Positions 7,886-15,891 of a stretch of 36,423 bases of DNA are shown piece after piece. Under the pieces are notes generated by a model. The model was not told the DNA's origin and did not search any database. It saw only the letters and a list, made by a program, of their open reading frames with translations. Where the stretch lies: contig CAYNHL010000023.1 in the NCBI GenBank assembly GCA_964397015.1, forward strand, positions 1-36,423. The letters are read 5' to 3'. Every line of letters begins with the position of its first letter. Position 1 is the first letter of the stretch. Made by a program: the position numbers and the translations under genes. The stretch is from MADRE2 sp964397015 (GTDB lineage Bacteria > Desulfobacterota > Desulfobacteria > Desulfobacterales > Desulfobacteraceae).

Positions 7886-9586
7886 ATGACAACACTGACC
7901 GATTCTCAAAAAGCCAGACTTGCCATTCGTGAATTCAAGGCCATTACCGATGCCATGGGCATACGGGGCTTTTACCGGCCATCAGGACGTTTCGGTAAAG
8001 CCCTTGAAGGCTGCCTGCGGACATTGAGCCCTGAAATTTACGGCTCCATGAATGATCCAAGGATCGTTGAACTCAAAGGGCTTGAATACGTCATCGACAG
8101 GCTGCCCGCCGGCATTGAAGAATGCTCCAAAATTATTTTGACCGAAGAGGATCAGTTTGATGACAGCCTGTTCAAGGAAATCATACCTTTGAAACGACGG
8201 CGCAAATCTTACAGGATCAGCAAGAATGAATTATGTTTTATTGTATCCAGGGGATTAAGTGAAATTTTTGACATTATCACCCATATGGTATTTCTCAATA
8301 TCGAGGCCAAAAAGATCCACCGCCGTATGCACGATGATATGGGACATTATACGGCTGAATGGAAATCCCTGGAAAAAATCATGGACAGGTCAGGTAAGCT
8401 GGAGCTGCATGAACTGGATTCAGCCATATGGAACCTGAGCATTATCCTGGGCCGGTCCTATCATGAAACCCGCCAGACATATGAATACCTCGAGCTCAAC
8501 AGGCGGGACCACAGCAGCAACTGCGGGCTTTTCTCCATCATCTACCACCTGGGAAAAAAAATAGAAAAGGAGAAAAAATCATCGGATGATGCCCAGATTG
8601 TCTATCTGACACCGTCTTTGATGAATATCATCGGTCAGCAGAAATACGGCAGGATCTGGTCTGACAATATCAAGGCCTTTATTGTGGAAAAAAACCTGCA
8701 GGACCGGCCGATGCACATCATAAGTTCCAATCTTCACAGCGTGGTCAATGTAATCTATGGTTTCGCCGCAATCAGCAGCTCTCATCCCGGTGACAGCAAA
8801 AAATCAATTTACGAATTTTTCACCCGGCTCAGAGATCATAAAAAACAGATATTTGAATATGCCTTAGCACACGGACTTTATGAAATAACTGACCAGTCAG
8901 GTACCAATATCGACTGCCAGCTCATTGACACGGCAGGACTTAGTGATATCGACCTTCACCCGGATCTTGACTTTGATTTATCATCTGTCAAGGCCTGCCC
9001 TCCAGTGATACTGGTAATGGACTATGCCTTCGGCACCCAGGCTTTCGAACTGATGGAAACATTGCTAAAACCTCTCCCGGACGGCAAACCGTCCATAGGG
9101 TCCATTTCCATCATGGGCAAGGCCGGTATTCTTACAGGTGACAAAGGTGATATCATGCTGGCCACGGCCCATGTCTGTGAAGGGTATTCTGACAACTACA
9201 TTGTCCAGAACGATATGCATGAAACCGATTTTGAAAAGGATATCCCGGTCTACACCGGCACCATGGCCACAGTGGTGGGAACGTCACTGCAGAACAGGGC
9301 CATTCTTGAAATGTTCAAGGATGACTGGCACGCGGTAGGCCTTGAAATGGAGGGAGGCCATTACCAGAAAGCCATCAACGCAGCCATGATCAAAGGATAT
9401 ATACCGAAAACCATCAAGACCAGGTACGCCTACTATGCATCCGACAATCCTCTTGAAACCGGCAGTACCCTTGCCGCCGGGGCCCTTGGTGACGAAGGTG
9501 TAAAACCCACTTACATGATCACCCGTATCATGCTGGAAAAAATTCTGGCCGGCGACAACCAGGATACCGGAGTATCAGGAAAGTAA
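7886..9586 (+). CDS. Conserved protein with nucleoside-phosphorylase-like C-terminal region
   Basis: I cannot name this 566-residue protein with certainty; from memory it resembles DUF6909-type proteins. The N-terminal half is helical, charged and soluble, with no motif I recognise. The C-terminal part, from about residue 370, alternates hydrophobic strands and glycine turns. It contains GKAGILTGDKGDIML (about 411-425) and GLEMEGGHY (about 484-492). The latter resembles the EME motif of purine nucleoside phosphorylase/MTA nucleosidase enzymes, where the second Glu contacts ribose. A nucleoside- or nucleotide-processing role is inference. The ATG has AAAGGA six bases upstream. It is last in the plus-strand run, and its end overlaps the convergent exchanger gene by 12 bases. 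Confidence 0.6.
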   Translation: MTTLTDSQKARLAIREFKAITDAMGIRGFYRPSGRFGKALEGCLRTLSPEIYGSMNDPRIVELKGLEYVIDRLPAGIEECSKIILTEEDQFDDSLFKEIIPLKRRRKSYRISKNELCFIVSRGLSEIFDIITHMVFLNIEAKKIHRRMHDDMGHYTAEWKSLEKIMDRSGKLELHELDSAIWNLSIILGRSYHETRQTYEYLELNRRDHSSNCGLFSIIYHLGKKIEKEKKSSDDAQIVYLTPSLMNIIGQQKYGRIWSDNIKAFIVEKNLQDRPMHIISSNLHSVVNVIYGFAAISSSHPGDSKKSIYEFFTRLRDHKKQIFEYALAHGLYEITDQSGTNIDCQLIDTAGLSDIDLHPDLDFDLSSVKACPPVILVMDYAFGTQAFELMETLLKPLPDGKPSIGSISIMGKAGILTGDKGDIMLATAHVCEGYSDNYIVQNDMHETDFEKDIPVYTGTMATVVGTSLQNRAILEMFKDDWHAVGLEMEGGHYQKAINAAMIKGYIPKTIKTRYAYYASDNPLETGSTLAAGALGDEGVKPTYMITRIMLEKILAGDNQDTGVSGK

Positions 9587-10603
9587 GGAAAAAAAGCCTC
9601 TATACAGAAAATAAAAATAGGTCCCTGTCAACACGAGCCCCATGGTACGGGGAATCTGCCTGAAAAAAGCCACAAAGAAAAAATGGAACCCTGCCGCGGC
9701 CAGGATGATATAAATTCCGGTATCAAAAAAAGCCGGTACCCGGATGGGGTTGAACAGCGCGAACAGGCCTATGCTGAGGGGAATACAGATATGTCCGTCA
9801 CCCACCTGTGAAGAGACGACGATTTCGGCCCGCTGCCGGCCTGCATAATAAAACGCAAGCAGCGCATTGGGCAGCACCATTAAAATCCCGGAAAGCCACC
9901 CCATAGTGGTATAGGACAAAAACCCCTCTCCCTGCCGGGGAATCGATGCCACCAGGTGCTCTATACTGATATAGGTAACATAACCGCAACCGATTATCAC
10001 GGCCAGATCCAGCGGCAGGAACCAGGAAAAAGACCGTTTATGGCGGACATTGTCCTTGAGAACATCATAAACGTGAAACCCCTGCCAGAAGAAAAACACC
10101 CCTGTCAAAACAAGGCCGTCATAAAAATCCAGCGTTCCGTCACGGGTCAGAACCCATAATATCCCTGTAAAAAAAAGACAGGCCACCAGTGAAAGCAGAA
10201 CGGACAACCGGTTGATACGGAACATGTCGACCTGTCGAGCAGGACCTGGTTTTACCCTGTTTTTAGGAAAAACGTCCAGGGACCATATTACAGCCGGCAG
10301 CCCGAGCAGCAAGGTGAGATTGGTCACGTTGTTGACAAGGCAGTTTTCCAGCACCAGCGCCCCGTCGCCGCCTGACCTGGCCATGAGAAAGGCGAATATC
10401 AGGTTGGCAAGACCGGAACAGTAAGGCATTATCAGGGTTCCCAGAACCGTACCCTGGAATCCGGAATTTTCAAGTGATTCAAATCGCCATATCATTATAC
10501 CGCTGGCAAGAAAAAACAGTCCCAGGGCAAGGGGCGCCGTCATTTCCGGTATCATGGCAATTGCCTGTTTTACATATGGATGGTCTGAAAATGTTGGGTT
10601 CAT
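9575..10603 (-). CDS. CaCA-like (sodium/calcium exchanger-type) membrane protein
   Basis: This is a polytopic membrane protein of 342 residues with about ten hydrophobic segments in two halves. Each half has a segment reminiscent of the alpha repeats of cation/Ca2+ exchangers. The first has GTLIMPYCSGLANLIFA followed by NCLVNNVTNLTLLLGL. The second has MVLPNALLAFYYAGR followed by SSQVGDGHICIPLSIGL. The canonical acidic residue of the P-E pair is replaced by Tyr in the first repeat and Asn in the second, so the ion site is altered. Transport of another cation or substrate is possible. The gene lies 17 bases after the TerB-like gene and converges with the 566-residue gene. No strong ribosome-binding site is visible. 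Confidence 0.6.
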   Translation of the reverse strand: MNPTFSDHPYVKQAIAMIPEMTAPLALGLFFLASGIMIWRFESLENSGFQGTVLGTLIMPYCSGLANLIFAFLMARSGGDGALVLENCLVNNVTNLTLLLGLPAVIWSLDVFPKNRVKPGPARQVDMFRINRLSVLLSLVACLFFTGILWVLTRDGTLDFYDGLVLTGVFFFWQGFHVYDVLKDNVRHKRSFSWFLPLDLAVIIGCGYVTYISIEHLVASIPRQGEGFLSYTTMGWLSGILMVLPNALLAFYYAGRQRAEIVVSSQVGDGHICIPLSIGLFALFNPIRVPAFFDTGIYIILAAAGFHFFFVAFFRQIPRTMGLVLTGTYFYFLYRGFFSLLS

Positions 10604-10620
10604 AGATTATTAAGGGCTGG

Positions 10621-11040
10621 TCAGATCAATTCACCGGCAAGAAGTTTAAGCCATTTTTTCTGCAACTCCCTGCTCTCTTCAACCCATTGCTCGAGCTTTT
10701 TTACATCGGATCTCGGGACATGCAATTTCTCGGCATAAACATATACCCGCTCTTTTTCGCTCAATGAAAAATTGCCGTCCAGGCCGGCCAGCAGGATACA
10801 GTCCCGCAGCACTGTCAATGCCGTCTGTCGCGATACCTTGATGTGTCCGAATTCAAAGGATTTGTCCGTATCGTTCCAGATGGTGTCAAAATCGACTGAA
10901 AGACTGGTGGCCTGGTGCCTGACAAAAGCCTTTTCCGGTTTTCCATTGGATGGGTCTGCCTTGGTGATTGCCACGAGAATCCTGGTATACATTTCAGGGT
11001 CAAGTCCCCTGGAAATTGTCCTTTTAGCGTGTGTATCCAT
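10621..11040 (-). CDS. TerB-like helical protein
   Basis: This small soluble protein has 139 residues from the chosen start. The C-terminal half, beginning ALTVLRDCILLAGLDGNFS and continuing with EKERVYVYAEKLHVP, has the look of a TerB-type helical bundle: a helix, an LDGxxSxxE turn, then further amphipathic helices. Such domains occur in tellurite-resistance and membrane-associated stress proteins, but alone they do not show function. I chose ATG 11040 because GGGGAG lies about three bases upstream; an ATG seven codons earlier (11061) lacks this. It sits between the metallophosphoesterase and exchanger genes, in the same direction. Confidence 0.55.
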   Translation of the reverse strand: MDTHAKRTISRGLDPEMYTRILVAITKADPSNGKPEKAFVRHQATSLSVDFDTIWNDTDKSFEFGHIKVSRQTALTVLRDCILLAGLDGNFSLSEKERVYVYAEKLHVPRSDVKKLEQWVEESRELQKKWLKLLAGELI

Positions 11041-11088
11041 AATCTCCCCTGCCTTACACATTGGAATTTGCGATTGAATGGTTTTTTT

Positions 11089-11117
11089 GTTCTATGTAAA
11101 TTCACGGCCAAAGTCAA
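11089..11117 (-). promoter_or_regulatory. Candidate promoter for the TerB-like and exchanger genes
   Basis: On the minus strand TTGACT (11112-11117), a 17-base spacer and TAGAAC (11089-11094) lie in the 94-base gap after the metallophosphoesterase gene. A perfect 10-base palindrome AACACGTGTT (11116-11125) overlaps the upstream edge of the -35 and could be an operator. The -10 is imperfect. Confidence 0.4.
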
Positions 11118-11134
11118 CACGTGTTCAACCGTCA

Positions 11135-12322
11135 TCAGTCATTTGCCCTGAAAAGTTTTATCACGACGATTTCAGACAGATAGACGGACCGCAGTAAAGG
11201 CCCCCAGGTTCCGGTTCCGGCACTGATATTGATATAAAAATCATTTTTTCTGTGCAGCCCGAAATGATATCCCTTGAAAATCCGGGCCGCCAGCCATGTA
11301 TAAGGAAAGAACTGGCCGGCATGGGTATGCCCGGACAACTGCAGTTTTATCCCCTGTGAAATGGTATATGAAAACTCGGTATCAGGTGCCAGATAATCAT
11401 ATGACGGCTGGCTCCGGGTTTGAAAATTTTTAATGCCCGTAGGGGTATGATTCAATAGAACCGTTGGCAGATTCCGGTTAAAACGGGCTTGATCTGAAAA
11501 ATCGAACAATTTTTTCTGGTTGAAATCAGGATAGGCAATACCAAGAAACTGCAGTCCGTCGATCACGACGGCCCGGTCATCCAGCAGAGTTACTGACGAT
11601 GACTCCACAAGCTTTCGTATTTGTGAAATGCCGGAATATACCTCATGGTTCCCGCTGGTGAACAAAATCCCCAGCGGCGCTTCCATTTTATCGAATAAAG
11701 GCATAATTTCCCTTGGAGCCGATACAGCCCCGTCAAAAAGATCCCCTGTGATCACCACCAGGTCCGGCTGCTGACGGTTGCACATTTCCACGATTTTTTC
11801 AAGGAAAGCCGGGCCCCTGGCACTGCCAATGTGCAGATCGGACAGTTGTATTATGGTCCTGTCTTCCCATGCGGCAGGCAGGTTTGCCATTGGAACCTGT
11901 ATGGACCGTATCTGGATCCGGCCGGCCTGGAAGCAACAAAACGCCGTATAGCAGACCGCCAGGGCATAAAGAAAAAAAGCTGCTTTGCGAACAACCATGT
12001 TTACCGGAACTTGCCCGGGCATAACAATGAGCAGGGCCTTTAGAAACCAAACGATAATCGTGGCCATGACCAGAAAGGTAAGCAGGCCCATCCACAGCCC
12101 GGAAAAAATGTAGTATGTCCGGGTGATTACATTGCTTGACCAGTGGACAAGCAGGGATGAGGCTATAAAGGTAAAAGATAAAAACACCAGCGAAGCAGAC
12201 ACGATATTTCTGGCAGGGCCCGACTGGATCGAAAAAAACCTGGTCCAGGAAAAATACAGAAAATAATGGGTGGTGAACATAACCGTCAGGATCACGATTA
12301 CAAACCGGATAAGATTTATCAT
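11135..12322 (-). CDS. Membrane-anchored metallophosphoesterase (YkuE-like)
   Basis: The N-terminal 140 residues hold about four hydrophobic segments. They are followed by a calcineurin-like phosphoesterase domain with the full motif set: LSDLHIG, GDLFDG, GNHEVYSG, LNHTP and LSGHTHAGQF. These motifs supply the ligands of a binuclear metal centre, so the enzyme is probably active. Family members such as YkuE act at the membrane on phosphoesters that are poorly defined. I chose ATG 12322, which has AGAGG five bases upstream, giving 395 residues; an ATG 23 codons earlier lacks this support. The gene is divergent from the B12-radical SAM gene. Confidence 0.85.
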   Translation of the reverse strand: MINLIRFVIVILTVMFTTHYFLYFSWTRFFSIQSGPARNIVSASLVFLSFTFIASSLLVHWSSNVITRTYYIFSGLWMGLLTFLVMATIIVWFLKALLIVMPGQVPVNMVVRKAAFFLYALAVCYTAFCCFQAGRIQIRSIQVPMANLPAAWEDRTIIQLSDLHIGSARGPAFLEKIVEMCNRQQPDLVVITGDLFDGAVSAPREIMPLFDKMEAPLGILFTSGNHEVYSGISQIRKLVESSSVTLLDDRAVVIDGLQFLGIAYPDFNQKKLFDFSDQARFNRNLPTVLLNHTPTGIKNFQTRSQPSYDYLAPDTEFSYTISQGIKLQLSGHTHAGQFFPYTWLAARIFKGYHFGLHRKNDFYINISAGTGTWGPLLRSVYLSEIVVIKLFRAND

Positions 12323-12409
12323 ATGGCCTCTTTTGAATCTATGTTCTTGTAAAAGCATGATCATACATGATATGAACCCTTTTACAAACATTAAATGTGG
12401 TCATCATCG

Positions 12410-12438
12410 TTGAAGCCCGAAAGTTGAATCATTATAAA
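12410..12438 (+). promoter_or_regulatory. Candidate promoter for the B12-radical SAM gene
   Basis: TTGAAG (12410-12415), a 17-base spacer and TATAAA (12433-12438) lie in the divergent gap before the ATG at 12453. The predicted leader is only about 8-10 bases but still includes AAGG close to the start codon. Confidence 0.4.
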
Positions 12439-12452
12439 AATCCTTAAGGCCC

Positions 12453-14078
12453 ATGTCCCCTATCCTTCTTGTGCAGCCACCGATTGAGGATTTCTACCTG
12501 ACAGCCAAACGCACCCTTCCCTATGGCCTGGCAGCCATTGCCGGCAGCCTGAGGCATCACGGCTTCAAAACAGAGATACTTGACTGCCTGGCCACCCGAA
12601 AAACCAGGCAGCTTGACAGGCCAAAGGCTTTTGATTATCTTTCACCCTACTTTGGAAGGTTTGACGGATCGGCTTTTTCGCTTTTCCATACCTTCAGGCA
12701 TTTTGGATACAGCTTTGAGCACATCGGCCGGGTGGCAAAAGAAACAAAACCTTTTCTTACAGGCATCTCGTCCCTGTTTACACCATATGCCGACACCGCC
12801 CTAAAAGCCGCTGCACAGGTAAAAAAATCATGGCCCTCATGTAAAATCGTTCTTGGCGGCCATCATCCCACCCACCTGCCAGCCGAGGTAATGGCCTGCC
12901 CTGATGTGGATTATGTTATCCGGGGAGAAGGAGAGATTCCCCTTCCCTTGCTGGCAGAGGCTGTAAGGGATAACACCGGCATTTCTGGTATCCCCGGTAT
13001 CGTATTCAGAAAAGATGACGGTACCCTTCACATATCAGACCCGTATTTTGCAGAAAATCTCGACCAGTATCCTGAACCGGCACTGGACCTGGTTCATCCT
13101 GATTTTTACCGGCGCAGAAAAAAAAAGGCTGTAATGGTGGTTTCCAGCCGGGGGTGCCCCATGACCTGCACCTATTGCGCGGTCAGTGCCCGGTCCGGCC
13201 ATATCCCGTACCGCCGCCGAAGACCTCATGATGTGATCCGGGAGCTTGAAATCCAGGCCGCGTCCGGTGATATCGGGTTTATTGATTTTGAAGACGAAAA
13301 CCTGTGCCTTGAAAAATCATGGTTCATATCCCTGATGCAGGATCTCATGAAACTCTTTGTACCCGGATCGATCGAACTTCGGGCCATGAACGGCCTGTAC
13401 CCGCCCTCCATTGACCGGGACGTCGCAACCATCATGAAGCAGGCCGGGTTCAGAACACTGAACCTGTCACTTGGATCTGCATCTGCAAACCAGATGAAAC
13501 GTTTTGGACGTAAGGTTACCACCGGGGCCCTTGAAAATGCCATTGGCCTGGCCCGTTCCTTGAAACTGGAATGCGTCTCATACATCATTGCCGGTGCACC
13601 CGGTCAGGACCCCTTTGAATCGCTGGACGACCTGCTATACCTGGCAGCTTTGCCCACCCTGGCGGGATTGTCTGTTTTCTACCCAGCGCCTGGAAGCCAT
13701 GACTACCTGGCCTGCCAGAAGAGAGGCCTGCTGCCGTCTGATTTTTCACTGATGCGGTCCACCGCGCTTCCCATATCGGACACCACGAACCGCAGGCAGG
13801 CGGTCACATTGCTCAGGCTCTCCAGGATATTGAATTTCATGAAATCGTGTATCGAACTCAAGCTTGATGTAACCAGTGAAAAATTCAAACCTTCAGCCAA
13901 CATTTCACACATGGACAGAGCCTCTGCCTCCCTGCAGCTGCTGCGATGGTTCATGCATGATGGTATTATCAGGGGATTTGACCGGGATGGCGTGGTTTTC
14001 GATCATGACTGCGACCTGTCACTCACCCGCTGTTTTGTCAAAAAAATCAGGAAAAATAATGTGCTGGCAGCAGGCTGA
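12453..14078 (+). CDS. B12-binding domain radical SAM protein
   Basis: This 541-residue cytoplasmic protein has two domains. An N-terminal cobalamin-binding-like Rossmann region (about 1-190) contains VLGGHHPTHLPAEVM and a VIRGEGE turn typical of this class. A radical SAM barrel follows, with CPMTCTYC giving cluster ligands Cys235, Cys239 and Cys242. Such enzymes often methylate or rearrange unactivated carbons, in lipid, pigment or natural-product synthesis. The substrate cannot be inferred here: the neighbours are a metallophosphoesterase upstream (divergent) and rarD downstream (convergent). The gene seems to be transcribed alone. Confidence 0.85.
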   Translation: MSPILLVQPPIEDFYLTAKRTLPYGLAAIAGSLRHHGFKTEILDCLATRKTRQLDRPKAFDYLSPYFGRFDGSAFSLFHTFRHFGYSFEHIGRVAKETKPFLTGISSLFTPYADTALKAAAQVKKSWPSCKIVLGGHHPTHLPAEVMACPDVDYVIRGEGEIPLPLLAEAVRDNTGISGIPGIVFRKDDGTLHISDPYFAENLDQYPEPALDLVHPDFYRRRKKKAVMVVSSRGCPMTCTYCAVSARSGHIPYRRRRPHDVIRELEIQAASGDIGFIDFEDENLCLEKSWFISLMQDLMKLFVPGSIELRAMNGLYPPSIDRDVATIMKQAGFRTLNLSLGSASANQMKRFGRKVTTGALENAIGLARSLKLECVSYIIAGAPGQDPFESLDDLLYLAALPTLAGLSVFYPAPGSHDYLACQKRGLLPSDFSLMRSTALPISDTTNRRQAVTLLRLSRILNFMKSCIELKLDVTSEKFKPSANISHMDRASASLQLLRWFMHDGIIRGFDRDGVVFDHDCDLSLTRCFVKKIRKNNVLAAG

Positions 14079-14092
14079 CCAAAAACACCCGC

Positions 14093-15013
14093 TCAGCGGG
14101 TACCATGGCGGTAACGGAAAAATGTATCCACAGAAAAGATCATCAGCGCCACCCAGATCATGATAAAGGTGACCAGCTTTTCAATTGAAAAAGGCTCATG
14201 GTAATAGAACACCGCCAGCAGAAATGTACAGCAGGGGGCGATATACTGCATGAAACCCACTGTGGACAATGCTGCATAACGTGTTCCCATGGTAAAGAAC
14301 AACAGGGGAAGGGCGGTGACAAGGCAGGTTCCTGCCAGGAGAAAATCGGTTTGAAGCCCCATGTGAAACAGGGAACCTGTTCCATTTTTCTGAAGCCACC
14401 CTATGTAAAAAAGAGCCGGAACTGACAGCAAAAAAGTTTCCATGCACAGTGCAGGCAGTGGTTTGACAGGGAGCATCTTGTGAATAAGGCCGTAAATGGC
14501 AAAAGATCCGGCAATGGCAATGGCGATCCACGGGAATTCACCAAGGCCGGCAGAATAGTACAAAACAGCTGCAGCCGCCAGTAAAAGGGCTGCAGCCTGG
14601 AGTTTCCTGAGCCTCTCTTTTAAAAACATCATTCCCAGGAAAACCGTTATCAATGGATTGATATAATACCCCAGACTGGTCTGAAGAACCTGGTCGTTGT
14701 TCACGGCCCAGATAAAAAGATACCAGTTGAATGCCAGAAAAGAGGTCGTGATAACAAGCAGTGCCATGTGGCGCGGATTCCTTAAAACAGCCTTAATTTC
14801 CGCATACCGTTTCTGAAAAACAAGAATAATGATCAAAAAAACCAGCGACCACCATGTCCGCTGCATCACCAGCTCAAACGGGGGCACGTGGGACAGCCAC
14901 TTCCAGTAAACCGGCCCGAGCCCCCAGATCAGGTACGCCATAAAAAGGAAATTGATACCGGTGGGTTCTGGCGATACCTTTGACAAAACCGCCTGTCCCT
15001 GCTCAGAGCTCAT
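14093..15013 (-). CDS. rarD: EamA-family transporter, RarD type
   Basis: This 306-residue inner-membrane protein has about ten hydrophobic helices arranged as two EamA repeats. The first repeat contains YLIWGLGPVYWKWLSHVPP and ELVMQRTWWSLVF, close to the RarD signature in which a WGL-P-Y stretch is followed by an E-hxR-xxWS helix. RarD proteins are predicted permeases; the substrate is uncertain despite the old chloramphenicol-sensitivity name. The start overlaps the end of map by 11 bases, indicating translational coupling. The gene converges with the radical SAM gene 14 bases away. A short GC-rich hairpin (14088-14101) at the junction has no T-run. Confidence 0.85.
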   Translation of the reverse strand: MSSEQGQAVLSKVSPEPTGINFLFMAYLIWGLGPVYWKWLSHVPPFELVMQRTWWSLVFLIIILVFQKRYAEIKAVLRNPRHMALLVITTSFLAFNWYLFIWAVNNDQVLQTSLGYYINPLITVFLGMMFLKERLRKLQAAALLLAAAAVLYYSAGLGEFPWIAIAIAGSFAIYGLIHKMLPVKPLPALCMETFLLSVPALFYIGWLQKNGTGSLFHMGLQTDFLLAGTCLVTALPLLFFTMGTRYAALSTVGFMQYIAPCCTFLLAVFYYHEPFSIEKLVTFIMIWVALMIFSVDTFFRYRHGTR

Positions 15014-15884
15014 AGGGTGTCAGGCTTTCATAGCCGCTTTCCGTTACCAGTATGGTCTGCTCAAACTGCGCGGACAGGGATCCGTCATTGGTCACTGCGG
15101 TCCATCGATCTTCAAGAATATGAAGTTCTTTTTTCCCGAGGTTGATCATGGGCTCTATGGTAAACACCATTCCCGGCACCAGGACCAGCCCCTTTCCTTT
15201 TTTTCCGAAATGCAGTATCTGGGGCTGTTCATGGAACTCTATCCCCACACCATGACCTACAAACTCCCTGACTACCGAACAACCCTGGCCTTCTGCATAA
15301 TTTTGTATGGCCCACCCGATATCCCCCAGGGTTGCACCCGGCCGGACGGTTTCAATGGCCCTTTTCAGTGATTGGGCAGCCACGTGAACAATTTTTTCCC
15401 CTTTGGGAGTCGGGGTTCCGACAAAAAAGGTCTTGCTTGCATCGGCATAATACCCGCCAAGAATCGGCGTTATATCCACGTTGACAATATCCCCGTCCAT
15501 AAGGGTTCTGTCGGACGGAATGCCATGACAGATAACTTCGTTGACCGACACACAGACACTTTTGGGAAACCCCCTGTAATTGAGGGGGGCCGGGACAGCC
15601 CCGGCCTTGATGGTCTGCTCATGGACATAGGTATTGATGTCATCTGTTTTGAGACCGGGACGAATCATGGCTTCGACTCCGTCCAGGATGGACAAAAGCA
15701 GCCTGCCGCATTTCCGGATGCCCTCTATTTCATCGAGATCCTTCAGGCGTACGCCATATTGCTGCTGGTACTCTTCTTTCAGCGATATCTCTTTTTTCCT
15801 GTTCCTGCAGCAGTTTTTATATTTTCTGCCGGACCCGCAGGGGCAAAGGTCATTTCTGCCGATTTTAATTTTTTTATTCTTCAT
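15003..15884 (-). CDS. map: Methionine aminopeptidase, type I, with N-terminal SEC-C motif
   Basis: The enzyme removes the N-terminal methionine after deformylation. Residues 12-26 form a SEC-C zinc knuckle (CPCGSGRKYKNCC, with Cys14, 16, 25 and 26). The pita-bread catalytic domain follows from about residue 45. Its metal ligands are visible in NVDITP, YADAS, GHGVGIEFHE, FTIEPM and the final FEQTI. The total of 293 residues is longer than the roughly 260 of E. coli Map because of the knuckle, which may aid ribosome binding. The gene starts seven bases after miaB; AGGAG lies about 13 bases before the ATG, inside the miaB end. Confidence 0.95.
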   Translation of the reverse strand: MKNKKIKIGRNDLCPCGSGRKYKNCCRNRKKEISLKEEYQQQYGVRLKDLDEIEGIRKCGRLLLSILDGVEAMIRPGLKTDDINTYVHEQTIKAGAVPAPLNYRGFPKSVCVSVNEVICHGIPSDRTLMDGDIVNVDITPILGGYYADASKTFFVGTPTPKGEKIVHVAAQSLKRAIETVRPGATLGDIGWAIQNYAEGQGCSVVREFVGHGVGIEFHEQPQILHFGKKGKGLVLVPGMVFTIEPMINLGKKELHILEDRWTAVTNDGSLSAQFEQTILVTESGYESLTPYEL

Positions 15885-15891
15885 CTATTTG

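Noticed and set aside
14088..14101. Bidirectional terminator between the radical SAM and rarD genes
   Set aside because: The six-base-pair GC hairpin has a three-base loop, lacks a T-run on either strand and overlaps the rarD stop.
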